From Trichopria drosophilae (Eukaryota > Arthropoda > Insecta > Hymenoptera > Diapriidae), in NCBI GenBank assembly GCA_030407085.1, contig CM059584.1:58667501-58731500 (forward strand): 64,000 nucleotides of DNA. The letters run 5' to 3'. The notes under the pieces are model-generated. The model was given only the letters and a program-made list of their open reading frames with translations. It had not been told where the DNA came from and ran no database searches. The position numbers and the translations under genes were made by a program. Below are positions 34,703-45,665 of the stretch, piece after piece. Every line of letters starts with the position of its first letter. Position 1 is the stretch's first letter.

Positions 34703-35444
34703 GAATGCAGATAATGACATAACAAATGAAGAAAAAATCAGAACAGAGAAAGAAGTATTAGAAACTTTTTTAAATGGTCTAAAACCCGAAATAGAAATTA
34801 GATTAACTAATGAGTTATTCTAAAATTTATCTCCAGCTGTACAAAAAGCGATCCAAATAGAAAAAAGAATGAAAATCACAAATAATATAAGAGGTACAAC
34901 ACATGAAAATTTATTAGAAAAACAAAAAACACAAAAAATTAGAATGGTAAATAAAAACGAAGCAGTATGTCAAATATGCAAAAAAACAGGACATACCACA
35001 GACATATGTCGTTTTAGAAATAATAAGTCTGATACTAGTACACCAGAAACTAATTATCAAAATTTCCAACCACGAAACAATCAAAATTTTCAACCACGAA
35101 ACAATCAAAATTTCCAACCTCGAAACAACCAAAATTTCCAACCTCGAAACAACCAAAATTTCCAACCACGAAACTACCAAAATTTCCAACCGCAAAATTT
35201 TCAAAATTTCCAACGTAATTATCCAAATATTCAACAAAGAAGTTATCAAACACCGAATTACCAAAATAATACTAGACAAAATTTTCAAAATAAAAATTAC
35301 CCAGGAAACTACTCAAATATAGGCCCACAAAATAATTATGAATCCCAAACAAACTATCAAAATTTTCCACAAAGAACGAACCTTAATACGCCTAGGCAAA
35401 ACAACAGGCAAAACATCTCGCAACCTAAACCCTTATGCAAATAA
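34703..35444 (+). pseudogene. Retroelement gag, C-terminal (nucleocapsid) part
   Basis: Continues the gag frame after the Harbinger. One in-frame TAA (34821-34823) interrupts it. The 34869-35444 frame has a CCHC zinc knuckle, CQICKKTGHTTDIC (residues 34-47 of that frame), followed by an Asn/Gln/Phe-rich tail in which the octapeptide NQNFQPRN repeats about five times (a 24-bp minisatellite, 35057-35200). The nucleocapsid packages RNA. In intact gypsy elements protease and RT would follow; here both are missing. Confidence 0.78.
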
Positions 35445-35445
35445 C

Positions 35446-35967
35446 ATAGGTCATTGGGTTATCATTATAAAAAATAATGTACCGTTCATATGGGAAAAGG
35501 ATGAAATAAACGCATTCGAAACACTTCGCGAAAAGCTATGCAACGCTCCGGTTCTACAATATCCAGATTTTAATAAACCCTTTATCATATCAACAGATGC
35601 ATCAGGATTTGCAATAGGTGGAGTTTTATCTCAAGGGGAAGTAGGAAATGATAGACCAATAGCTTATTCATATAGAGTTCTAAACGATTACGAAAAAAAA
35701 TACGCAACTTATGACGTTATATATTACGCAATCCGTCATTTCAGACGTTATGTTTACGGTCGTCAATTTACAGTATACACAGACCATAAACCTCTTATGT
35801 CTTTCAAAACCAAAAAGGACCCTAATTCGAGAGTAGCAAAATGGATGTATAATCTATTAGAATATGAGTTCGATGTAAAACATAAATCTGGAACATTAAA
35901 TGCAAATGCAGACGCTTTATCAAGAAACCCAGTTAGAATATATCAAGTATTAGGTGTAGAACAATAA
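35446..35967 (+). pseudogene. Retroelement pol: tether and RNase H
   Basis: Begins with FIWEKDEINAFETLREKL, the connection region just after RT, then the RNase H domain. STDASGFAIGGVLSQ gives the first Asp, the second acidic position is Asp in YATYDVIYYAIRHFRRY where most relatives have Glu, TVYTDHKPL gives the third and NADALSR the last. It removes the RNA strand of the hybrid during reverse transcription. It ends in TAA 35965-35967, yet the next module continues in the same frame. The preceding RT and protease are absent. Confidence 0.85.
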
Positions 35968-36759
35968 ACAAATCTCAATATTATAGCCACAAATATAATG
36001 AAAAGAATGGGATGGACAGGTACAGTAATAGGTAAATATAATCAAGGAATAAGAAAACCAGTATCAGTTAAATGCCAAACAGATAAAAAAGGATTAGGAT
36101 ACAAGAAGCAAAACCACGACTACGACTTTTTCAACTACGAAAAACCATTATCAGAAACTAAATTACCTTACATTACATTCATAAAAAGTAATGAAATTAT
36201 AAACAACCCCAATGTTCAGAAACATATACTACCTCACAACTCAATTTACAAGTTAACATTACCAAAGGCAATCATTAAAACAAATTACAACGGACCTAAA
36301 TACAACCTTTCTAAAGCAATACCGTTTTGTACCAAATGCAATAAACTCAATCATACAGTAGAAGATTGCTATACAGAAAATACGAAATACGAAACATATA
36401 ACAAGCAACGGGATAACGGAAATATAAAAATAGAAACTAACGATGCAATACCTTTTACAAAAGAAGAATTACTATTAAAATCTAAACAAATTACAACTGC
36501 TGCACAAATAGAAATAAATAATAATCAATCACTACGGAGAAGTACACGAAATACAAGACCACCAGATAGACTAGATATTATACCCACAAAGAAGAAAAGA
36601 TTACCCACCAACAATGCACAACCATGTAGAAAACGAGGCAGACTACCAAAAAATCACCAAGTTGCTTTTGATAAAATTGATTATATAGACGGAGATGGCA
36701 ATATAATAACGCAAGACGTCCATAATAACGAAAATAAAGATACAAAAAAACTCAGATGA
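35968..36759 (+). pseudogene. G-patch plus zinc-knuckle segment between RNase H and integrase
   Basis: In frame with RNase H across one stop. The open part starts at 35998 with MKRMGWTGTVIGKYNQGI and GLGYKK some 20 residues later, the glycine pattern of a G-patch (an RNA- or helicase-binding motif). Around residues 112-125 CTKCNKLNHTVEDC forms a CCHC knuckle. A Lys/Arg-rich stretch follows with NHQVAFDKIDYIDGDGN. I know of G-patches at the protease end of betaretroviruses; here the module sits elsewhere. Not known from standard gypsy polyproteins as far as I can recall. Confidence 0.6.
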
Positions 36760-37639
36760 ATTACCCTCAGACCCTAAGGAAGATAATAATTTTACATTTA
36801 AAAAGGATGAAGAAATAATTACTGAAAAAAACGATAATTCAGATAATGATGACGAAGTTGATGATGACAGCAATGACGAAGATGATGATGCTGACGATGA
36901 TAATAATGATGAAGATAATGATGAAACAGATGGTGAAATCAACGAAACAAACAACTACTATAGAAATAATATAATAGAAATCGGAAACCAATTATATATG
37001 CAAAAAGATAATCTAATGTATTTTTTAACTACATCTGGACAACCCTGCGACGAAGGATCAAATAAATTAAATGACAGGAATGAATTACCAAAATACAAAA
37101 ATCTAAAACCAAACGAAATTTCAGTTATCAACAAAAATAACAAATATCACATAGCACTGCCAGTAACATCGGAATCAGGAGAAAGCCAATTAATAATAGA
37201 GAGAAATATTAAAAAACTCATAAAAAAGCTCAAAAACAAAGTAAATTTACTGCAATTATCCACAATTAGCATATCAAAATCAAATGAGATAAAAGTAATT
37301 AATTGGGAAACTATCATAAAAATAATCGAAAAACAATTCAAAAACTCGAATACAAAAATAATAATATGCAATGGAAATATAATACATGCAGACATCAAAG
37401 ATCGACCGGGAATAATAAGGCAATTACACTCAACACCAATAGGAGGACATAAAGGCATCAGTAAAACTCTGAAAAGAATAAAACAACGATATTTTTGGGA
37501 AAACATGAAATCAGACATAGAAAAATTCATCCAAAATTGCAAATCTTGCCAACTAAAAAAATTAACCAGAGTAAAAACGAAACAACCACTGATTATATCA
37601 GATACTCCTAATATAAACCTATATAGTAATTCCAAATAA
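36745..37639 (+). pseudogene. Acidic linker and integrase zinc-binding domain
   Basis: The frame is shifted relative to the preceding segment at an A7 run (36744-36750). It starts with an Asp/Glu/Asn-rich region of about 80 residues (DDEVDDDSNDEDDDADDD). Then come a helical Lys-rich stretch and the integrase N-terminal HHCC domain: H...GGHKG followed by LKRIKQRYFWENM and CKSCQ. This domain stabilises integrase on cDNA ends. The frame ends with a stop at 37637-37639 just where the catalytic core should begin; the core continues in another frame. Confidence 0.8.
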
Positions 37640-38384
37640 CAAAACAGAAGACGGCTATGAAAATATACTAACTATTCATGATAACTTAACGAAATATCTG
37701 ATAGCGATTCGACTAAGAAAAGCAACATCTTCAGATATCGCCGAAGCATTAGTAAAACGATTAATTTGTACGTTTGGTTCACCAAAAAAAATACTAACTA
37801 ATCAAGACAAAAATTTCTTAAGCAAAGTTATGAAACAAATAGAAAAAATTTTTAACATCAAACATATAAAAACTACAGCATTTCATCCACAATCTAATGG
37901 GTCACTCGAACGTTCACACCACGTAATCAAAGAATACATTAAACATTTTTCAAATAAATACACCGATTGGGATAAATGATTAGAACTCGCAACTTTCTCA
38001 TACAACACTAGTATCCATGAAGGAACAAAATATACCCCATTTGAACTAATGTTTGGAAGAATAGCCAAATTACCGTCTCAAAAAGCTATAAAAGATACTA
38101 CCCAAATAACGTACAGCGACTACATTCAACAGTTAGCTACCAAATTATATGACACACAAGAACACGCAAGAAAAAACCAAATATCTGCAAAAACAAAATC
38201 AAAATATTATTATGACAGAAAAATAAATCCACTAAAATTATATGGAAATAGGAAATTTAGTATTTTTACAAAAAAAAATCATAAAACCAGTAAACTAGAT
38301 GATGAATATCAAGATCCTTTCGAAGTTTTACAAGTGTTTGAAAATGGAAACGTTAAAATTAAAATAAAAATGAGGAAAGAATAG
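37623..38384 (+). pseudogene. Integrase catalytic core and C-terminal region, broken
   Basis: Reading another frame, TIHDNLTKYLIAIRL carries the first Asp, TNQDKNFLSKVMKQI the second and FHPQSNGSLERSH the Glu of the DDE triad. A TGA at 37977-37979 interrupts it, then FSYNTSIHEGTKYTPFELMFGR follows, a hallmark of gypsy integrases. The final segment (38049-38384) is Lys-rich and ends DPFEVLQVFENGNVKIKI, an SH3-like C-terminal domain. The catalytic residues are all retained; only the stop and upstream frameshift inactivate it. Confidence 0.83.
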
Positions 38385-38560
38385 TACACCCAAATAGGCT
38401 TAAAATTTCCAAAATAAGAAGTAATAGATAGACGAATTATCCTCATTTTTCTTCATGACATAAAACAATATATAAATAATAATCTTCTCCAAACAGAGAA
38501 AAGAAAACAAGCAAGCAAAATTTGCAAACTTCAAGAATAAACAGCAAAATAGATACAACA

Positions 38561-40636
38561 ATGGATTATATGAAGATACTGATGATTTTAACATATGCAA
38601 TCTGTGCAACCGCATTCATAGCATTTGATTGTGGAGCGAAAAATTCAAACATATCGACAATATCGCTAATAAATATACAAGAATGTGAAATAGAAAGGAA
38701 ACACTTAAACATAGAAAAAACCAAAGCTCAACTCTTACAAATTAAAGAATATGAAGAAACAGAAGTAATACAATGCAAAATAGATATCTATAGAGTAATA
38801 CATTATTGCGGCATGCATTCACATATTTCATCTGTTGCAAACGGAATAGCAAATTACGTAAAAGAAGTATCTAGAGAAGATTGCGGACACTTGCACCGAT
38901 CAGGAACTACAACTATAAATACAAATATAATAAATGGTGTAAAAGCAAACTATATTCAATCATTCAGCCTAACAATGGCCGGAACAATCCAAGTTGACGG
39001 CACGTGCAAAGGTGTAGAATACTCACAATCAGACACATATGGTTCTTGGAGTAACGTTGTAGTTCAGGGAACGACAAAGATTTTTATCCAAAAATATAAA
39101 GCGAGAGTTAATTTAAAAGAAAATAGAATTCACTTAAGATCAGGAATCTCATACCCTATAACAGACTATAATTGCTTAGATCTCGAAGGAGGAAGCACAT
39201 TCTGCAACATAATGCCAAAAGATTTTTGCGAATCATACAAATATGATATATTATACGAAGGTTCAATAGACAAAATATACCACGAAGACGAAACAATAAT
39301 ATACTCACTCACAACAGACGAAATAACATTCGCATTAACTTTAAAAGGAAAGAAAAATACTTGCGGTTGCGAACTTTCTCTTACTGAACACCAGAAGCTT
39401 TTAATATTAGAAAATAAAAATGGTGCAAGCTTCAAAAAGCATCTTGTTAAAACAGTAAATCTAGATATCTTCACATATGTCAACTCGAAATTTGTTTACG
39501 TCGAAAAACACTTACGATCCCAAATAAAACAACTTTATTACGATGTTCTGACACAAAGATGAGAATTAGAAAAACAAGTATTGAGAAATTCCTTGTCACT
39601 AGCAACCCAATCACCAGACGAATTTGCGTATAATATTATGAAAGGACCCGGATACATGGCAATAGCGGCAGGAGAAGTCGCATACATAATGAAATGCATC
39701 CCAGTAGAAGTTAGCATAAGAAGAACCGATGAATGTTATTCACACTTACCAATCAAATACCAGGAACAATCCATCTTCATGACTCCCAAAACAAGAGTTT
39801 TAATAAATAAAGGAACACAAATTAGTTGCAACAGTTTGGTGCCACCAATGTACTCTGTAAATAACGTCTGGTATAAGTTTCTCCCCAATCCAGTAGAATC
39901 AAAGAAAACCGACGAATTAAAATCACTTACGAAATAAACATGGGCATATGTAAACCTTGAGAACATAGCAACAAACGTAATCTATAGCCAGGACGACCTT
40001 AGAAAACTGAAAGAACACATAATGTTTCCAGCAGAAAAACCGACTGCATTAAACACAGTAGCGAGAGGGATGACAGGACAAATAACAAATTATCATGGCA
40101 CATCTATAACAAATATGCTAGACGAAAACACAATTGGGAAAATGTTGAAAACAGCTGGCGAAAAAATTTGGAGAAATTTTAGGATTTTCGGCACAACTAC
40201 AACAGGAATTATGGGTATACTACTCATCATAAAACTTTTGAAAGCTGTGATAGACACGGTAATCCACGGATACGCACTACACACAGCTTACGGATGGTCT
40301 ATTTTTCTATTAGGCGCAATATGGGACTCAGTAACATATTTACTATTACACCTCCCCGGTAAAAACACTAACACAAAGAATAATTCTCAAAACCATAACA
40401 ATATTATATATCAACAAATTAAGTTGAAAGAAATACAAATTGACCAAAAACCACAAACATCTTTAGACCATGAATCACAGCCTTCCACGCCATTGTCACA
40501 AGAAAATTTAAAAACAAATGAAATCATCAACACCGATATCGAACAAAAACCGGAATTACCATTCAAGCTCTATCCCAAGCTCCAAACAAACCATGTTCAA
40601 ATTCCCGAACTTCCACCAACAACAAAAAGACGTTAA
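38561..40636 (+). pseudogene. Retroelement envelope glycoprotein gene, mononegavirus/chuvirus-like
   Basis: One frame from ATG 38561 to TAA 40634, with in-frame stops TGA 39560-39562 and TAA 39935-39937. A hydrophobic signal peptide lies at about residues 3-20. The ectodomain is Cys-rich, with an early IYRVIHYCGMHSH block and a central GTIQVDGTCKG block. Near the C-terminus a hydrophobic membrane segment (GIMGILLIIKLLKAV) and a second aromatic one precede a Pro/Gln-rich tail. The cysteine pattern suggests the chuvirus-like glycoproteins found in some arthropod retroelements, not the baculovirus-F type of classical gypsy. The attribution is from recognition alone. It would mediate membrane fusion if intact; here it is broken. 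Confidence 0.65.
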
Positions 40637-40712
40637 AAATCAGAAAATAGGCGTAAAACACGCTTCAGCAATGCCAAACCCATTTTTCGCCTGTTTTCTG
40701 ATTTTTAACGTC
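40629..40712. repeat. 25-bp inverted repeat across the env stop codon
   Basis: Left arm 40629-40653 and right arm 40688-40712 are complementary at 24 of 25 positions, with a 34-base loop. It covers the last codons of env and could be a terminator-like or packaging hairpin in RNA. Confidence 0.9.
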
Positions 40713-40749
40713 TCCCCACGGACTCAATTTTTATCCAAACGAAACGTAT

Positions 40750-41560
40750 GAGGGGGCGAATTCTTCACCTTTTCAAGCTCTCCAACGTTGTTTATATGAC
40801 ATTTCGCTAGCATTTTACGGAAATGAGTTAAACGCAAAAAACTGCATAAAAAAGCCATTTTTACCCTTTTTTAGGTCGATAACTGACGAAATATTCGTTG
40901 CAGGTCATAGGCTATACAAGATAAGTTGTAGCGCTATAAAAAACCTTCAAAATCAGTCATCATTCGTTAAAGTAACATTAAAACGAGCCGAGTTATTGCA
41001 AAAAGACTATTATTTTTTTTAAACTTCAATGGCTCGCCACTCAAATTCTGAGCTTCAGATCCGATTTTGGTATTGAACTTTCTTGCTCAAAATGATGTTA
41101 GGATTCACCCCCTGCAATATTATTCGGGAGTTCTGGGACACCCTGTATATGGGCAAATCTCTGGAACTTTTAAATTTCAGCCTCTCAATAAATTTTTTTT
41201 TTAAACTTCAAGCACAGCATTGGCGTTGGGTATATGTATTCATATCTACATAAGAAGTAAAAATGTACGCTCGTGCATCCTTTTTACTCAACGGCATTAA
41301 AACTTTGCGGTACTATGTCCAAAATATTGACCACCGGGATGAGCTTGAAATTTTGATTTTTTGAAAGGTTAATAATTAAATAACGCATTTCCGCCCAATT
41401 TTTTTAAAAATATCACTTATGTGAGAGTTGAAGATGTATATAACATTGCATTTTAAGCAATATTTATTTAATATTTTGTTTTATAATTAAATAAACCAAT
41501 AAAAATTATCATTTTTATAAAAAAAATAGGATTACAGGTAAATGCTTAATTGGATCGCCC
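40750..41560. other. Non-coding; possible polypurine tract and common repeat fragment
   Basis: A purine run (gaggggg) at about 40750-40756 could be the polypurine tract before a lost 3' LTR. Near 41120-41150 'gttctgggacaccctgtat' looks like the end of a dispersed arthropod repeat. No genes. Confidence 0.35.
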
Positions 41561-41574
41561 TAAGATTGTGTACA

Positions 41575-41760
41575 ATAGGGTTTCCGAGGTCGCCGATTAT
41601 GAATCTGAGTTCAGATTTTGGAAATTCAAAATGGCAGATCCAAGATGGCGGTGAAAAATGAAGTTAATAGTAGATTTCGTTAAAATTGGATCTGCCACAT
41701 TGAAATTTCAAAATCTGAGCTCAGATTCGCAATCATCAGCCCGAAAACTCCTGTATAGCA
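41575..41760. repeat. Inverted repeat of about 75-bp arms
   Basis: Left: cgccgattatgaatctgagt...caaaatggcagatcc. Right: the reverse complement, ending ...gatctgccacattgaaattt, caaaatctgagctcagatt, cgcaatcatcagcc. Related phrases occur in the arms of the element at 61.97-63.73 kb. Confidence 0.8.
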
Positions 41761-41774
41761 AATTTATATAATAG

Positions 41775-41945
41775 CACATATGCTCATATACGAGTATATG
41801 CAGTTATATCAGGTCAAAATTCATATATGAGCATATATAATTATACATGGATTATATATAATTATATATGGATTATATATGAATCATATATGATGATATA
41901 TGATCACATATGGTTCATATATGTCCATATATGATTCATTTTTTC
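41775..41945. repeat. AT-rich palindromic simple-sequence patch
   Basis: Repeats of the type atatatgatcatatatgg/tcatatatg, many being self-complementary. Confidence 0.85.
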
Positions 41946-43000
41946 CCGGGTTATCACTTATACATAGACTCGAAATGCATATTTTGTTTTACAATAGCTC
42001 TAATTTGAAACACAGTGCTTAAACAAGTATTTATAAAGAATTGTTTTTCTTTAAACACATAAAGAACACCAAATTTTATCTGAATAAACATACTTTTAGT
42101 TTTTGACCACAATGTTACTAAGCTTACAGTGTTTAATTCATCGTTAAATTACGACTTTATAAATAGTTCTTTCAATAACTTTGAAAATATGCAAAATATA
42201 AGAATGCCGCGCACTTTACATACTTATATAAGGTATTTACTTACCAGCACACTGAATAACAACTTGATATTGGCGATATTTTGAATGTGCCATGAAAAAT
42301 AGTCAATTTTCTGAAATTGGCACGATTTTGGAATGTATGTTTACACTTGTATAACATCAACAGTTTAAGGCGCACACAAATGAGTAAAGTGTCAAACACT
42401 TTATTATTGTCTCCTTTAATAACCAAAAACAATAAATATTCGATTTCTAAGACGGCGCGGATAATAAATAAACAAGTTTAAATAAGTTTAGAATTTACGA
42501 AATTCAAGGGACGGGTACTGTAGGCTCACTCTATACAATTAAATGTGTGGCACATATAATTCATATGAATATATTGCTTTATGAGATGTTTGCCTCCATT
42601 TCGCGCAAAAAACACAAGGTTAACTCACGCGGCGCAAATACAATACTCATAAGAGTAAAAAAAAACAAGCAAGGGACGCATGAAATTTCATTATTTTTTT
42701 ATCTATAAATAATTAAAGAGCGTCTCTGTAACGTCGGGCGACTTCGAAATTCATCAAGCTTTTTATTTATGATATCTTGAAGTATAAAAAAAATATAGCA
42801 TTTGTGTGAAAGCAATGACGTTCAAGTAATGTCACAGGACTCCACAGTTTAAAAGTTCTAGAATTTGCCCATATACATATTTTCAATTTCTTGTGATATT
42901 AAAAAAAATGTAGTTAATTCGTTAACTTTGTTGCATGCGCATGCGAAGCAGAGGTTATGAAAGTAGTGCCGTTTGGGATGATAATTATGTGGGAGTTCTC
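41946..43000. other. No gene recognised
   Basis: AT-rich, short random frames only. Confidence 0.4.
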
Positions 43001-43003
43001 GGA

Positions 43004-43004
<1 letters not shown>

Positions 43005-43037
<33 letters not shown>
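43005..43037. repeat. (TA)n microsatellite
   Basis: About 33 bases of alternating T and A. Confidence 0.95.
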
Positions 43038-43042
<5 letters not shown>

Positions 43043-43179
43043 ACAAAAGGAAAAATGAAATAATTATCAAAAATAACAAAGAGAATAAACAAAAAAAAAC
43101 GAAAAGAATAAGGAATTTAAACGAGGGAAATACGAGATTGTTAATTTCCAAAGAATCTCTTTTTTTAAGTAAACGATAT

Positions 43180-43300
43180 TTCGCCGTTAAGTTAGCCTTG
43201 CCACAAAAGTGTGGAGTGCGTATATCACATACTAGACAGTGCAAAAGTGACAATAAAACATTCGCCGTTAAGTTAGCCTTGCCACAACATGGTGGAGAGC
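43180..43300. repeat. Short duplication, about 85 bp apart
   Basis: 'ttcgccgttaagttagcctt' with gccacaa occurs near 43180 and again near 43261, followed by tggagtgcg/tggagagcg. Confidence 0.85.
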
Positions 43301-44000
43301 GAGATGTCATGCACTTGGAAAACTGACAAATATCAAGTTTGTCTTGTTTCTCTTGTTTTAAGATCGTTTATCTAAAGTGTTTAACAAATTATAATCATTA
43401 TAAGCAAATTTTATTTTTGATCACATAAAATACATTCCTTTTTTTTAACCTTCCTAATTTTTATTTTAAAATTATTTTTCTCTTTACTTCAGGATTCCTT
43501 TTAAGCCAATGATTTAACCACTACAATAGTCCACTGTATATATATATGACAGGAAATCTGCCTGCTATATTAGAAATATTCAACCTCACATTGTTAAAAC
43601 GCTGCGAAAATTGTTTATGCTTTTTTTTCATCACTACATATGCTAATCGTTACGAATAGTCATACCGTATATACAGCGATAACACACATATATCGTGGAA
43701 AGCGTAAATATAGTAACAATTCATGTATATACACATCAAGAAGAACCATCATGTAAAATATTGTACAATCTTCAAAATAATGTAAAACAATTACCAATAA
43801 GCGAAAACTTCCAAACACCGTGCTTTTATTTTTTACTACTAATTCATGCAATAAGCGATTAGCGATTGAACGATAAGCGACTTGACATTTTATGAAAAAT
43901 GCAAAATTCTGTATCGGCGTCAATACAAAATTGTAACACGATTCCTTACTTAGCGTGAGCGCAGAACATTGGAGGGCCAACGTTCGACCAAGATGGGGGG
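43301..44000. other. No gene recognised
   Basis: AT-rich; nothing supported. Confidence 0.4.
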
Positions 44001-45665
44001 TGTTACGTCCTCGTAACTAGCGCAATTAACCAATTTTCGGTACGCATACACAAATCAAAAACTATCGTAATTATATGTCGGCACCGGTGAAACGAGTCTA
44101 TTTCTTACAATGTAACCTTCAAACCACATAGACGAAGCGTATTGGAATGTAGCCGGTTCAAATAACATTTTCTTTAAACCTTTATTAGCCATAAATCAGA
44201 AGACGGCTCACGTCGCTTAAGCCGAAAAACTTTCCTAAAAAGTCACCGTACAGACGCAATCAGTTTTACAACGATCTTTCGTAGCATTTTTTCTACTATA
44301 GAACAATCATTTTACATTACCGTAATTCTCGTCTCTTCGAAAATTTATGATAATTGAGGACTTAACTCTCAAGCTACCTGTTTTTTAACTTTTCTTAAAA
44401 ACATAAAAAGAGAAAACGGGTACGTTCTAACGGACTCTCTATAGCAATAATTTTTAGTTAATGTATTTTTCCTCCTTGGCCCATTTCCAAAAACCTGTCC
44501 AACATACAAATCCACCACCTTCAAAATAGAAGGGGAGTACTCAAAGCGGGGATAAAAAAACCATGGTCCACCATCAATACAGGTGGGGCACACCGAGATC
44601 AGTTCAGTCCATTTTTTTAATTTCGCGGGACATTGTTAAAAAGGGAAGGACACTCCTCTACGAACACCGAGATCACTTCGGTCGGTTTTTAAGTTCGCGA
44701 GTTATTGACCAAAAAGGAAGGCCAACTCCAATTTTCGAGGCAACACTAAATTCAGGATCGGGCCCAAAAAGGAAAAAGGACCGCCAGGCTGAACCAGTTA
44801 ACACCAGTCCAAAAAGAGGACCATCGAAGATTAAGAGTAAGTATACGTTTCCCTTTTATGTAATCTGTACCCAACTACCTCCCTTCTTTCCTTCTTTTCC
44901 TTCGTGACATAGCGGGTCGGCCTACGAAATCACGCCAACCCCTTTCCTTTTCGCGACATAGCGGATCGGCCTGCGAAATCGCATCCTCTTTTCCTTTTGT
45001 GGCATAGCGAGTAGGCCTGCGAAACCACAACCCTCTTCCCTCCTACCTATTGCATATAGGTCTCCCTCTCACGCGACTATTTACTCATATTCAAACACAC
45101 TTTGGTCCAATAAATTCTCTCTTTTTTTTTCTCTCTTCCCGTAGACTTCGCGTTTTCCCTCTCACCTCCTAAACTCATTATACCTTTTTTTTTCTTTTCC
45201 GATTATCATATTCCCAAATAAATAAATATTATTTTTGTTTCCTATAGTGAAACGCCGCCAAGGAGGACAAAAAAGTCCAACGCCAAAAATTGGCAAGGGC
45301 TCTCCACGATACCTGAGAGAAAATAGAATCACGGGCTGCCAAACTATTCTCACCAAAGAAAACTCCTCTTCCTTTCCCTTTTCCCCCTCGCCCGACCATT
45401 CCGGTACCTACTCCCAAGGAATTATTTCCTAATTTATTCATCCCCTCCCCCCCCCTTCCAACAACTCCTCTACCCACACCGCAACAATTGTTTAAAGAAA
45501 TAAATTAATTAATCAAATGTGTTTCCTCATTTTACCCTTATTCCCGACATTCCTGTGTCATTAGTAGCCCCCACTCACCTAAGGAACCCAGTAATTCTAC
45601 TGAGTTACACGCCCTTGTTCCAATCCAGTTAATATCTCGTTCGAGATATTTACTGGGTCGTAACA
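44001..45665 (+). mobile_element. Long LTR (about 1.67 kb), solo
   Basis: Starts TGTTACG and ends CGTAACA, the TG...CA ends with a 7-bp inverted terminus. It contains a TATA-like GGATAAAAAA near 44550, AATAAA signals near 45112 and 45218, and pyrimidine-rich stretches. A GC-containing unit of about 55 bases (gacatagcgggtcggcctacgaaat) repeats three times at 44890-45030. The flanks do not give a target duplication, so it may be recombined. Related fragments lie at 28.7-29.6 kb. Confidence 0.75.
44563..45432 (+). other. Possible spliced small ORF inside the LTR
   Basis: A frame from ATG 44563 runs to AAGA-GTAAGTA (donor at 44837). A TTGTTTCCTATAG acceptor at 45247 restores the frame into a second open segment to TAA at 45432. 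The removed piece (44837-45247) contains the three repeated units. The product would be about 150 basic, Pro/Ser-rich residues of unknown nature. Signals are good but coding is unproven. Confidence 0.3.

Larger units (their letters stand above)
30000..40760 (+). mobile_element. Ty3/gypsy-like endogenous retroelement with env, inactive
   Basis: Order: small ORF, gag, RNase H, G-patch/zinc-knuckle segment, integrase, env. Protease and the RT fingers/palm are missing: gag's C-terminus runs directly into the tether/RNase H. Gag has one in-frame stop and carries a Harbinger transposon; pol has stops and frameshifts; env has two stops. LTRs that clearly pair with this body were not found, so exact ends are uncertain. 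The RNase H and integrase resemble the gypsy group of insect elements. Confidence 0.8.

Noticed and set aside
35050..35253. Minus-strand Val/Gly/Asn/Phe-rich frame
   Set aside because: Antisense of the coding minisatellite in gag.
36643..36954. Ser-rich minus-strand frame
   Set aside because: Antisense of the acidic GAT/GAT-rich linker before integrase.
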